From: Molossus alvarezi
Taxonomy: Eukaryota > Chordata > Mammalia > Chiroptera > Molossidae
Assembly (NCBI GenBank): GCA_037176705.1
Contig: CM073885.1
Location: forward strand, 149,324,579 to 149,388,578
Length of the DNA stretch: 64,000 nucleotides
Direction: 5' to 3'
In this document: positions 27,413-41,110 of the stretch, piece after piece
Position numbering within the stretch: position 1 is the first letter of the stretch
How the letters are laid out: each line of letters opens with the position of its first letter
Program-made: the position numbers and the translations under genes
The notes under the pieces: generated by a model
The model's database searches: none
Seen by the model: only the letters and a program-made list of their open reading frames with translations
What the model was told of the DNA's origin: nothing

Positions 27413-29370
27413 TTGGATATTATTTGAAGAAGGTTGTCTATTGGAACACAGTTCTTTGCACAGAGAGCCACTAAACAGTCAATTGGACACTGCAACCGTA
27501 GTAAGGTTTCCATTCTGCTCTTGAACTGAATGTTATTACATTATTCTGCACAGAAAGAACACCAGTCATGAACACTTTTGACTATGCCAGTGTATTCCCA
27601 TAGGTGCTTCGGAGAAATAGTCTTGAAACTAGTGAATCCATGACCATTGTTCAAAGACTGACACTCCCTCTTTTAAATGGATCACTTTTTTGTTCTAATG
27701 GCTGGAATAAGGGGATTGAGTACTTGTCAGTTATCAAGAAATAGGCTGAATGTGTCACAGGGAATTAGAAAGATCGGTTCAGGAGGTTCCATTCTTGAAC
27801 AAGGTACAATTCCAGCATTTCACAATGATGGAAAGCGAGTACTTTGAATTCTCTGGAGAAAACAGGTATCTACTCCTTATGTTTTTTGAGGAAATCGGTA
27901 CAAACAGTGAAATGTATGATGGATCCAAGAATGACACTGATTCATTCGGTAACAACTTTAAAGAATGTGTGTAGAACTGAATAGGCTATCGATTTCCATG
28001 ACCTGAACATTGCCCTAACCAATGTGTTTGATTTCTGCAGCCCAGCCTTTGTTGGATATCAAGATGACTCATAGGCACTTCCAGGAAAACAACACATATG
28101 CAGGGCTAAAAGGTAGTATGTTGAAAGGCTGCCAAATCAACTAGTACAGGTTGACTTTCCTGGTCCCATAGGAAAGAAGGCAGACACCTGCATTTACTTA
28201 CAACACTGTTTAACACTCCAATGTAAAGTATGCCCTGCACACCGGGCATAGTTAGTGTGTAAGTAATTGAAATGGATAGCCAGGTCCACTGCACAAGTGC
28301 ATTTTCTCTAGAACACTCCTCTTGTCCTAATTCACAGAGGTGTTCAATGTGAAAAACCCTTGGTTTTGTCAGTGTCTTCCAATTCATGGATTTACTCCTT
28401 GCATGGAGACAACCAATGTTTCAACTACATCACTTTAGATGTGTTCAGTCTCACTGCTTCAAGAATGCACATGTGTGACACCAGTAGTTATCAGTCTTTC
28501 CATTGATTCCGTCTTGGCCATACGTTGGTTCACTGTTCTGAGTAAGAATCATGTGAAACCAACTGCTACAGCAGAAACCAAGCTTTTTCCAAGGATCGCC
28601 TTCAAAAATGGGCTTCAATCCGATCCAATCTCTGAAACCATGAACAACGCAGAACACAAAAAGGGATAACTTTTGATTCTACACATAAGTGTGCTCTGTC
28701 CTAGTTGTTCTTTCCATGATATGACTGGATCTCCCTATAAAACGAGGAGAATGAATGTTAAAGTGTTCATGTTACTCAAGATCTGTGCATTAACTGAACC
28801 CAAATGGAAATATTCCTTCATTCCAACAGTTGTTTGACTAGAACATGTGTGTTCACACTTTCCCTGCAAAGGTACTTAACTTCCCAGGGAAAAACATGCC
28901 ACTGAGTGAATGTGGCACCTGGCTCTCACAGAGTTTTGCCAAGAATTCAGTATATCCAAGACTGCACCAGCAAGTCTTGTGTCTCTTTGTCTGGAACAAA
29001 AGAAACTTACACTGAGAAGTTTAAGTGTGATTACACCGTTACAAATGGACATTTCTTAAACACTTAACCAAAACAACATATGCTTTGAGGATCCTCATGC
29101 TCTAGGCTTCATGGAAGCGACTTTTGTGCCACTGAAGTGAAGAGTTCTAACACAATTCATTTGGAATAGGTTTGGTTTGTATACACTCCCCTACAAACAA
29201 AGTAGAGTGAAAAGTATGTCTAAGGACATATCAAAAGACAGGTTGCCACATTTCCTTACATGAATACTTTCCACAACTCTACTAAGAACACCTAATCTGA
29301 AAAACAGTATAACAGTGGTGGTTCCATTTCGTGTGAAGCGGGTATAGCCCTAGAATCTTTTTCTCAATAT
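27413..29370. repeat. Satellite unit 15
   Basis: Carries p218T, private p1505A (28917) and p1898T (29310), p1816A and p1953C. It is the last unit of the homogeneous left block. Box at 29327-29343. Confidence 0.97.
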
Positions 29371-31320
29371 TTGGATATTATTTGAAGAAGGTTGTCTATT
29401 GGAACACAGTTCTTTGCACAGAGAGCCACTAAACAGTCAATTGGACACTGCAACCGTAGTAAGGTTTCCATTCTGATCTTGAACTGAATGTTATTATATT
29501 ATTCTGCACAGAAAGAACACCAGATATGAACACTTTTGACTATGCCAGTGTATTCCCATAGGTGCTTCGGAGAAATAGTCTTGAAACAAGTGAATCAAGA
29601 CCATTGTTCAAAGACTGACACTCCCTCTTTTAAATGGATCACTGTTTTGTTCTAATGGCTGGAATAAGGGGATTGAGTACTTGTCAGTTATCAAGAAATA
29701 GGCTGAATGTGTCACAGGGAATTAGAAAGATCGGTTCAGGAGGTTCCATTCTTGAACAAGGTACAATTCCAGCATTTCACAATGATGGAAAGCGAGTACT
29801 TTGAATTCTCTGGAGAAAACAGGTATCTACTCCTTATGTTTTTTGAGGAAATCGGTACAAACAGTGAAATGTATGATGGATCCAAGAATGACACTGATTC
29901 ATTCGGTAACAACTTTAAAGAATGTGTGTAGAACTGAATAGGCTATCGATTTCCATGACCTGAACATTGCCCTAACCAATGTGTTTGATTTCTGCAGCCC
30001 AGCCTTTGTTGGATATCAAGATGACTCATAGGCACTTCCAGGAAAACAACACCTATGCAGGGCTAAAAGGTAGTATGTTGAAAGCCTGCCAAATCAACTA
30101 GTACAGGTTGACTTTCCTGGTCCCATAGGAAAGAAGGCAGACACCTGCATTTACTTACAACACTGTTTAACACTCCAATGTAAAGTATGCCCTGCACACC
30201 GGGCATAGTTAGTGTGTAAGTAATTGAAATGGATAGCCAGGTCCACTGCACAAGTGCATTTTCTCTAGAACACTCCTCTTGTCCTAATTCACAGAGGTGT
30301 TCAATGTGAAAAACCCTTGGTTTTGTCAGTGTCTTCCAATTCATGGATTTACTCCTTGCATGGAGACAACCAATGTTTCAACTACATCACTTTAGATGTG
30401 TTCAGTCTCACTGCTTCAAGAATGCACATGTGTGACACCAGTAGTTATCAGTCTTTCCATTGATTCCGTCTTGGCCATACGTTGGTTCACTGTTCTGAGT
30501 AAGAATCATGTGAAACCAACTGCTACAGCAGAAACCAAGCTTTTTCCAAGGATCGCCTTCCAAAATGGGCTTCAATACGATCCAATCTTTGAAACCATGA
30601 ACAACGCAGAACACAAAAAGGGATAACTTTTGATTCTACACATAAGTGTCCTAGTTGTTCTTTCCATGATATGACTGGATCTCCCTATAAAACGAGGAGA
30701 ATGAATGTTAAAGTGTTCATGTTACTCAAGATCTGTGCATTAACTGAACCCAAATGGAAATATTCCTTCATTCCAACAGTTGTTTGACTAGAACATGTGT
30801 GTTCACACTTTCCCTGCAAAGGTACTTAACTTCCCAGGGAAAAACATGCCACTGAGTGAATGTGGCCCCTGGCTCTCACAGAGTTTTGCCAAGAATTCAG
30901 TATATCCAAGACTGCACCAGCAAGTCTTGTGTCTCTTTGTCTGGAACAAAAGAAACTTACACTGAGAAGTTTAAGTGTGATTACACCGTTACAAATGGAC
31001 ATTTCTTAAACACTTAACCAAAACAACATATGCTTTGAGGATCCTCATGCTCTAGGCTTCATGGAAGCGACTTTTGTGCCACTGAAGTGAAGAGTTCTAA
31101 CACAATTCATTTGGAATAGGTTTGGTTTGTATACACTCCCCTACAAACAAAGTAGAGTGAAAAGTATGTCTAAGGACCTATCAAAAGACAGGTTGCCACA
31201 TTTCCTTACATGAATACTTTCCACAACTCTACTAAGAACACCTAATCTGAAAAACAGTACAACAGTGGTGGTTCCATTTCGTGTGAAGCGGGTATAGCCC
31301 TAGAATCTTTTTCTCAATAT
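29371..31320. repeat. Satellite unit 16, divergent and shortened (1,950 bp)
   Basis: This is the only copy of non-standard length. It has a net 1-bp deletion plus a substitution around 29596-29600 and a 7-bp deletion at about 30647-30650, with a 3-bp TGT microhomology at the junction. It carries private or rare substitutions at 29476, 29524-29525, 29644 and 30085, p127T (29497), p684C, p1192C, p1208A, a third allele (T) at p1220, and p1953C. Its CENP-B-like box (31277-31293) is intact. Confidence 0.97.
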
Positions 31321-33278
31321 TTGGATATTATTTGAAGAAGGTTGTCTATTGGAACACAGTTCTTTGCACAGAGAGCCACTAAACAGTCAATTGGACACTG
31401 CAACCGTAGTAAGGTTTCCATTCTGCTCTTGAACTGAATGTTATTACATTATTCTGCACAGAAAGAACACCAGTCATGAACACTTTTGACTATGCCAGTG
31501 TATTCCCATAGGTGCTTCGGAGAAATAGTCTTGAAACAAGTGAATCCATGACCATTGTTCAAAGACTGACACTCCCTCTTTTAAATGGATCACTTTTTTG
31601 TTCTAATGGCTGGAATAAGGGGATTGAGTACTTGTCAGTTATCAAGAAATAGGCTGAATGTGTCACAGGGAATTAGAAAGATCGGTTCAGGAGGTTCCAT
31701 TCTTGAACAAGGTACAATTCCAGCATTTCACAATGATGGAAAGCGAGTACTTTGAATTCTCTGGAGAAAACAGGTATCTACTCCTTATGTTTTTTGAGGA
31801 AATCGGTACAAACAGTGAAATGTATGATGGATCCAAGAATGACACTGATTCATTCGGTAACAACTTTAAAGAATGTGTGTAGAACTGAATAGGCTATCGA
31901 TTTCCATGACCTGAACATTGCCCTAACCAATGTGTTTGATTTCTGCAGCCCAGCCTTTGTTGGATATCAAGATGACTCATAGGCACTTCCAGGAAAACAA
32001 CACCTATGCAGGGCTAAAAGGTAGTATGTTGAAAGGCTGCCAAATCAACTAGTACAGGTTGACTTTCCTGGTCCCATAGGAAAGAAGGCAGACACCTGCA
32101 TTTACTTACAACACTGTTTAACACTCCAATGTAAAGTATGCCCTGCACACCGGGCATAGTTAGTGTGTAAGTAATTGAAATGGATAGCCAGGTCCACTGC
32201 ACAAGTGCATTTTCTCTAGAACACTCCTCTTGTCCTAATTCACAGAGGTGTTCAATGTGAAAAACCCTTGGTTTTGTCAGTGTCTTCCAATTCATGGATT
32301 TACTCCTTGCATGGAGACAACCAATGTTTCAACTACATCACTTTAGATGTGTTCAGTCTCACTGCTTCAAGAATGCACATGTGTGACACCAGTAGTTATC
32401 AGTCTTTCCATTGATTCCGTCTTGGCCATACGTTGGTTCACTGTTCTGAGTAAGAATCATGTGAAACCAACTGCTACAGCAGAAACCAAGCTTTTTCCAA
32501 GGATCGCCTTCAAAAATGGGCTTCAATCCGATCCAATCTCTGAAACCATGAACAACGCAGAACACAAAAAGGGATAACTTTTGATTCTACACATAAGTGT
32601 GCTCTGTCCTAGTTGTTCTTTCCATGATATGACTGGATCTCCCTATAAAACGAGGAGAATGAATGTTAAAGTGTTCATGTTACTCAAGATCTGTGCATTA
32701 ACTGAACCCAAATGGAAATATTCCTTCATTCCAACAGTTGTTTGACTAGAACATGTGTGTTCACACTTTCCCTGCAAAGGTACTTAACTTCCCAGGGAAA
32801 AACATGCCACTGAGTGAATGTGGCCCCTGGCTCTCACAGAGTTTTGCCAAGAATTCAGTATATCCAAGACTGCACCAGCAAGTCTTGTGTCTCTTTGTCT
32901 GGAACAAAAGAAACTTACACTGAGAAGTTTAAGTGTGATTACACCGTTACAAATGGACATTTCTTAAACACTTAACCAAAACAACATATGCTTTGAGGAT
33001 CCTCATGCTCTAGGCTTCATGGAAGCGACTTTTGTGCCACTGAAGTGAAGAGTTCTAACACAATTCATTTGGAATAGGTTTGGTTTGTATACACTCCCCT
33101 ACAAACAAAGTAGAGTGAAAAGTATGTCTAAGGACATATCAAAAGACAGGTTGCCACATTTCCTTACATGAATACTTTCCACAACTCTACTAAGAACACC
33201 TAATCTGAAAAACAGTACAACAGTGGTGGTTCCATTTCGTGTGAAGCGGGTATAGCCCTAGAATCTTTTTCTCAATAT
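31321..33278. repeat. Satellite unit 17
   Basis: Carries p684C, p1816A and p1953C, the signature of unit 3. From here p684C is the rule (except unit 32). Box at 33235-33251. Confidence 0.97.
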
Positions 33279-35236
33279 TTGGATATTATTTGAAGAAGGC
33301 TGTCTATTGGAACACAGTTCTTTGCACAGAGAGCCACTAAACAGTCAATTGGACACTGCAACCGTAGTAAGGTTTCCATTCTGCTCTTGAACTGAATGTT
33401 ATTACATTATTCTGCACAGAAAGAACACCAGTCATGAACACTTTTGACTATGCCAGTGTATTCCCATAGGTGCTTCGGAGAAATAGTCTTGAAACAAGTG
33501 AATCCATGACCATTGTTCAAAGACTGACACTCCCTCTTTTAAATGGATCACTTTTTTGTTCTAATGGCTGGAATAAGGGGATTGAGTACTTGTCAGTTAT
33601 CAAGAAATAGGCTGAATGTGTCACAGGGAATTAGAAAGATCGGTTCAGGAGGTTCCATTCTTGAACAAGGTACAATTCCAGCATTTCACAATGATGGAAA
33701 GCGAGTACTTTGAATTCTCTGGAGAAAACAGGTATCTACTCCTTATGTTTTTTGAGGAAATCGGTACAAACAGTGAAATGTATGATGGATCCAAGAATGA
33801 CACTGATTCATTCGGTAACAACTTTAAAGAATGTGTGTAGAACTGAATAGGCTATCGATTTCCATGACCTGAACATTGCCCTAACCAATGTGTTTGATTT
33901 CTGCAGCCCAGCCTTTGTTGGATATCAAGATGACTCATAGGCACTTCCAGGAAAACAACACCTATGCAGGGCTAAAAGGTAGTATGTTGAAAGGCTGCCA
34001 AATCAACTAGTACAGGTTGACTTTCCTGGTCCCATAGGAAAGAAGGCAGACACCTGCATTTACTTACAACACTGTTTAACACTCCAATGTAAAGTATGCC
34101 CTGCACACCGGGCATAGTTAGTGTGTAAGTAATTGAAATGGATAGCCAGGTCCACTGCACAAGTGCATTTTCTCTAGAACACTCCTCTTGTCCTAATTCA
34201 CAGAGGTGTTCAATGTGAAAAACCCTTGGTTTTGTCAGTGTCTTCCAATTCATGGATTTACTCCTTGCATGGAGACAACCAATGTTTCAACTACATCACT
34301 TTAGATGTGTTCAGTCTCACTGCTTCAAGAATGCACATGTGTGACACCAGTAGTTATCAGTCTTTCCATTGATTCCGTCTTGGCCATACGTTGGTTCACT
34401 GTTCTGAGTAAGAATCATGTGAAACGAACTGCTACAGCAGAAACCAAGCTTTTTCCAAGGATCGCCTTCAAAAATGGGCTTCAATCCGATCCAATCTGTG
34501 AAACCATGAACAACGCAGAACACAAAAAGGGATAACTTTTGATTCTACACATAAGTGTGCTCTGTCCTAGTTGTTCTTTCCATGATATGACTGGATCTCC
34601 CTATAAAACGAAAAGAATGAATGTTAAAGTGTTCATGTTACTCAAGATCTGTGCATTAACTGAACCCAAATGGAAATATTCCTTCATTCCAACAGTTGTT
34701 TGACTAGAACATGTGTGTTCACACTTTCCCTGCAAAGGTACTTAACTTCCCAGGGAAAAACATGCCACTGAGTGAATGTGGCCCCTGGCTCTCACAGAGT
34801 TTTGCCAAGAATTCAGTATATCCAAGACTGCACCAGCAAGTCTTGTGTCTCTTTGTCTGGAACAAAAGAAACTTACACTGAGAAGTTTAAGTGTGATTAC
34901 ACCGTTACAAATGGACATTTCTTAAACACTTAACCAAAACAACATATGCTTTGAGGATCCTCACGCTCTAGGCTTCATGGAAGCGACTTTTGTGCCACTG
35001 AAGTGAAGAGTTCTAACACAATTCATTTGGAATAGGTTTGGTTTGTATACACTCCCCTACAAACAAAGTAGAGTGAAAAGTATGTCTAAGGACCTATCAA
35101 AAGACAGGTTGCCACATTTCCTTACATGAATACTTTCCACAACTCTACTAAGAACACCTAATCTGAAAAACAGTACAACAGTGGTGGTTCCATTTCGTGT
35201 GAAGCGGGTATAGCCCTAGAATCTTTTTCTCAATAT
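33279..35236. repeat. Satellite unit 18
   Basis: Carries a private p22C (33300), p684C, p1148G, p1220G, p1334-1335 AA, p1686C and p1953C. It is the first unit with the p1148G, AA doublet and p1686C block. Box at 35193-35209. Confidence 0.97.
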
Positions 35237-37194
35237 TTGGATATTATTTGAAGAAGGTTGTCTATTGGAACACAGTTCTTTGCACAGAGAGCCACTAAAC
35301 AGTCAATTGGACACTGCAACCGTAGTAAGGTTTCCATTCTGCTCTTGAACTGAATGTTATTACATTATTCTGCACAGAAAGAACACCAGTCATGAACACT
35401 TTTGACTATGCCAGTGTATTCCCATAGGTGCTTCGGAGAAATAGTCTTGAAACTAGTGAATCCATGACCATTGTTCAAAGACTGACACTCCCTCTTTTAA
35501 ATGGATCACTTTTTTGTTCTAATGGCTGGAATAAGGGGATTGAGTACTTGTCAGTTATCAAGAAATAGGCTGAATGTGTCACAGGGAATTAGAAAGATCG
35601 GTTCAGGAGGTTCCATTCTTGAACAAGGTACAATTCCAGCATTTCACAATGATGGAAAGCGAGTACTTTGAATTCTCTGGAGAAAACAGGTATCTACTCC
35701 TTATGTTTTTTGAGGAAATCGGTACAAACAGTGAAATGTATGATGGATCCAAGAATGACACTGATTCATTCGGTAACAACTTTAAAGAATGTGTGTAGAA
35801 CTGAATAGGCTATCGATTTCCATGACCTGAACATTGCCCTAACCAATGTGTTTGATTTCTGCAGCCCAGCCTTTGTTGGATATCAAGATGACTCATAGGC
35901 ACTTCCAGGAAAACAACACCTATGCAGGGCTAAAAGGTAGTATGTTGAAAGGCTGCCAAATCAACTAGTACAGGTTGACTTTCCTGGTCCCATAGGAAAG
36001 AAGGCAGACACCTGCATTTACTTACAACACTGTTTAACACTCCAATGTAAAGTATGCCCTGCACACCGGGCATAGTTAGTGTGTAAGTAATTGAAATGGA
36101 TAGCCAGGTCCACTGCACAAGTGCATTTTCTCTAGAACACTCCTCTTGTCCTAATTCACAGAGGTGTTCAATGTGAAAAACCCTTGGTTTTGTCAGTGTC
36201 TTCCAATTCATGGATTTACTCCTTGCATGGAGACAACCAATGTTTCAACTACATCACTTTAGATGTGTTCAGTCTCACTGCTTCAAGAATGCACATGTGT
36301 GACACCAGTAGTTATCAGTCTTTCCATTGATTCCGTCTTGGCCATACGTTGGTTCACTGTTCTGAGTAAGAATCATGTGAAACGAACTGCTACAGCAGAA
36401 ACCAAGCTTTTTCCAAGGATCGCCTTCAAAAATGGGCTTCAATCCGATCCAATCTGTGAAACCATGAACAACGCAGAACACAAAAAGGGATAACTTTTGA
36501 TTCTACACATAAGTGTGCTCTGTCCTAGTTGTTCTTTCCATGATATGACTGGATCTCCCTATAAAACGAAAAGAATGAATGTTAAAGTGTTCATGTTACT
36601 CAAGATCTGTGCATTAACTGAACCCAAATGGAAATATTCCTTCATTCCAACAGTTGTTTGACTAGAACATGTGTGTTCACACTTTCCCTGCAAAGGTACT
36701 TAACTTCCCAGGGAAAAACATGCCACTGAGTGAATGTGGCCCCTGGCTCTCACAGAGTTTTGCCAAGAATTCAGTATATCCAAGACTGCACCAGCAAGTC
36801 TTGTGTCTCTTTGTCTGGAACAAAAGAAACTTACACTGAGAAGTTTAAGTGTGATTACACCGTTACAAATGGACATTTCTTAAACACTTAACCAAAACAA
36901 CATATGCTTTGAGGATCCTCACGCTCTAGGCTTCATGGAAGCGACTTTTGTGCCACTGAAGTGAAGAGTTCTAACACAATTCATTTGGAATAGGTTTGGT
37001 TTGTATACACTCCCCTACAAACAAAGTAGAGTGAAAAGTATGTCTAAGGACCTATCAAAAGACAGGTTGCCACATTTCCTTACATGAATACTTTCCACAA
37101 CTCTACTAAGAACACCTAATCTGAAAAACAGTACAACAGTGGTGGTTCCATTTCGTGTGAAGCGGGTATAGCCCTAGAATCTTTTTCTCAATAT
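35237..37194. repeat. Satellite unit 19
   Basis: Carries p218T, p684C, p1148G, p1220G, p1334-1335 AA, p1686C and p1953C; nearly identical to unit 18. Box at 37151-37167. Confidence 0.97.
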
Positions 37195-39152
37195 TTGGAT
37201 ATTATTTGAAGAAGGTTGTCTATTGGAACACAGTTCTTTGCACAGAGAGCCACTAAACAGTCAATTGGACACTGCAACCGTAGTAAGGTTTCCATTCTGC
37301 TCTTGAACTGAATGTTATTACATTATTCTGCACAGAAAGAACACCAGTCATGAACACTTTTGACTATGCCAGTGTATTCCCATAGGTGCTTCGGAGAAAT
37401 AGTCTTGAAACAAGTGAATCCATGACCATTGTTCAAAGACTGACACTCCCTCTTTTAAATGGATCACTTTTTTGTTCTAATGGCTGGAATAAGGGGATTG
37501 AGTACTTGTCAGTTATCAAGAAATAGGCTGAATGTGTCACAGGGAATTAGAAAGATCGGTTCAGGAGGTTCCATTCTTGAACAAGGTACAATTCCAGCAT
37601 TTCACAATGATGGAAAGCGAGTACTTTGAATTCTCTGGAGAAAACAGGTATCTACTCCTTATGTTTTTTGAGGAAATCGGTACAAACAGTGAAATGTATG
37701 ATGGATCCAAGAATGACACTGATTCATTCGGTAACAACTTTAAAGAATGTGTGTAGAACTGAATAGGCTATCGATTTCCATGACCTGAACATTGCCCTAA
37801 CCAATGTGTTTGATTTCTGCAGCCCAGCCTTTGTTGGATATCAAGATGACTCATAGGCACTTCCAGGAAAACAACACCTATGCAGGGCTAAAAGGTAGTA
37901 TGTTGAAAGGCTGCCAAATCAACTAGTACAGGTTGACTTTCCTGGTCCCATAGGAAAGAAGGCAGACACCTGCATTTACTTACAACACTGTTTAACACTC
38001 CAATGTAAAGTATGCCCTGCACACCGGGCATAGTTAGTGTGTAAGTAATTGAAATGGATAGCCAGGTCCACTGCACAAGTGCATTTTCTCTAGAACACTC
38101 CTCTTGTCCTAATTCACAGAGGTGTTCAATGTGAAAAACCCTTGGTTTTGTCAGTGTCTTCCAATTCATGGATTTACTCCTTGCATGGAGACAACCAATG
38201 TTTCAACTACATCACTTTAGATGTGTTCAGTCTCACTGCTTCAAGAATGCACATGTGTGACACCAGTAGTTATCAGTCTTTCCATTGATTCCGTCTTGGC
38301 CATACGTTGGTTCACTGTTCTGAGTAAGAATCATGTGAAACGAACTGCTACAGCAGAAACCAAGCTTTTTCCAAGGATCGCCTTCAAAAATGGGCTTCAA
38401 TCCGATCCAATCTCTGAAACCATGAACAACGCAGAACACAAAAAGGGATAACTTTTGATTCTACACATAAGTGTGCTCTGTCCTAGTTGTTCTTTCCATG
38501 ATATGACTGGATCTCCCTATAAAACGAGGAGAATGAATGTTAAAGTGTTCATGTTACTCAAGATCTGTGCATTAACTGAACCCAAATGGAAATATTCCTT
38601 CATTCCAACAGTTGTTTGACTAGAACATGTGTGTTCACACTTTCCCTGCAAAGGTACTTAACTTCCCAGGGAAAAACATGCCACTGAGTGAATGTGGCCC
38701 CTGGCTCTCACAGAGTTTTGCCAAGAATTCAGTATATCCAAGACTGCACCAGCAAGTCTTGTGTCTCTTTGTCTGGAACAAAAGAAACTTACCCTGAGAA
38801 GTTTAAGTGTGATTACACCTTTACAAATGGACATTTCTTAAACACTTAACCAAAACAACATATGCTTTGAGGATCCTCACGCTCTAGGCTTCATGGAAGC
38901 GACTTTTGTGCCACTGAAGTGAAGAGTTCTAACACAATTCATTTGGAATAGGTTTGGTTTGTATACACTCTCCTACAAACAAAGTAGAGTGAAAAGTATG
39001 TCTAAGGACCTATCAAAAGACAGGTTGCCACATTCCCTTACATGAATACTTTCCACAACTCTACTAAGAACACCTAATCTGAAAAACAGTACAACAGTGG
39101 TGGTTCCATTTCGTGTGAAGCGGGTATAGCCCTAGAATCTTTTTCTCAATAT
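37195..39152. repeat. Satellite unit 20 (higher-order position A1)
   Basis: Carries p684C, p1148G and the right-end haplotype p1599C, p1626T, p1686C, p1777T, p1841C, plus p1953C. This is the first appearance of that right-end haplotype. Box at 39109-39125. Confidence 0.97.
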
Positions 39153-41110
39153 TTGGATATTATTTGAAGAAGGTTGTCTATTGGAACACAGTTCTTTGAA
39201 CAGAGAGCCACTAAACAGTCAATTGGACACTGCAACCGTAGTAAGGTTTCCATTCTGCTCTTGAACTGACTGTTATTATATTATTCTGCACAGAAAGAAC
39301 ACCAGTCATGAACACTTTTGACTATGCCAGTGTATTCCCAGAGGTGCTTCGGAGAAATAGTCTTGAAACAAGTGAATCCATGACCATTGTTCAAAGACTG
39401 ACACTCCCTCTTTTAAATGGATCACTTTTTTGTTCTAATGGCTGGAATAAGGGGATTGAGTACTTGTCAGTTATCAAGAAATAGGCTGAATGTGTCACAG
39501 GGAATTAGAAAGATCGGTTCAGGAGGTTCCATTCTTGAACAAGGTACAATTCCAGCATTTCACAATGATGGAAAGCGAGTACTTTGAATTCTCTGGAGAA
39601 AACAGGTATCTACTCCTTATGTTTTTTGAGGAAATCGGTACAAACAGTGAAATGTATGATGGATCCAAGAATGACACTGATTCATTCGGTAACAACTTTA
39701 AAGAATGTGTGTAGAACTGAATAGGCTATCGATTTCCATGACCTGAACATTGCCCTAACCAATGTGTTTGATTTCTGCAGCCCAGCCTTTGTTGGATATC
39801 AAGATGACTCATAGGCACTTCCAGGAAAACAACACCTATGCAGGGCTAAAAGGTAGTATGTTGAAAGGCTGCCAAATCAACTAGTACAGGTTGACTTTCC
39901 TGGTCCCATAGGAAAGAAGGCAGACACCTGCATTTACTTACAACACTGTTTAACACTCCAATGTAAAGTATGCCCTGCACACCGGGCATAGTTAGTGTGT
40001 AAGTAATTGAAATGGATAGCCAGGTCCACTGCACAAGTGCATTTTCTCTAGAACACTCCTCTTGTCCTAATTCACAGAGGTGTTCAATGTGAAAAACCCT
40101 TGGTTTTGTCAGTGTCTTCCAATTCATGGATTTACTCCTTGCATGGAGACAACCAATGTTTCAACTACATCACTTTAGATGTGTTCAGTCTCACTGCTTC
40201 AAGAATGCACATGTGTGACACCAGTAGTTATCAGTCTTTCCATTGATTCCGTCTTGGCCATACGTTGGTTCACTGTTCTGAGTAAGAATCATGTGAAACC
40301 AACTGCTACAGCAGAAACCAAGCTTTTTCCAAGGATCGCCTTCCAAAATGGGCTTCAATACGATCCAATCTGTGAAACCATGAACAACGCAGAACACAAA
40401 AAGGGATAACTTTTGATTCTACACATAAGTGTGCTCTGTCCTAGTTGTTCTTTCCATGATATGACTGGATCTCCCTATAAAACGAGGAGAATGAATGTTA
40501 AAGTGTTCATGTTACTCAAGATCTGTGCATTAACTGAACCCAAATGGAAATATTCCTTCATTCCCACAGTTGTTTGACTAGAACATGTGTGTTCACACTT
40601 TCCCTGCAAAGGTACTTAACTTCCCAGGGAAAAACATGCCACTGAGTGAATGTGGCCCCTGGCTCTCACAGAGTTTTGCCAAGAATTCAGTATATCCAAG
40701 ACTGCACCAGCAAGTCTTGTGTCTCTTTGTCTGGAACAAAAGAAACTTACACTGAGAAGTTTAAGTGTGATTACACCGTTACAAATGGACATTTCTTAAA
40801 CACTTAACCAAAACAACATATGCTTTGAGGATCCTCATGCTCTAGGCTTCATGGAAGCGACTTTTGTGCCACTGAAGTGAAGAGTTCTAACACAATTCAT
40901 TTGGAATAGGTTTGGTTTGTATACACTCCCCTACAAACAAAGTAGAGTGAAAAGTATGTCTAAGGACATATCAAAAGACAGGTTGCCACATTTCCTTACA
41001 TGAATACTTTCCACAACTCTACTAAGAACACCTAATCTGAAAAACAGTACAACAGTGGTGGTTCCATTTCGTGTGAAGCGGGTATAGCCCTAGAATCTTT
41101 TTCTCAATAT
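39153..41110. repeat. Satellite unit 21 (higher-order position B1)
   Basis: Carries p47A, p118C, p127T, p684C, p1192C, p1208A, p1220G, p1816A and p1953C, plus private p189G (39341) and p1413C (40565). Box at 41067-41083. Confidence 0.97.
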
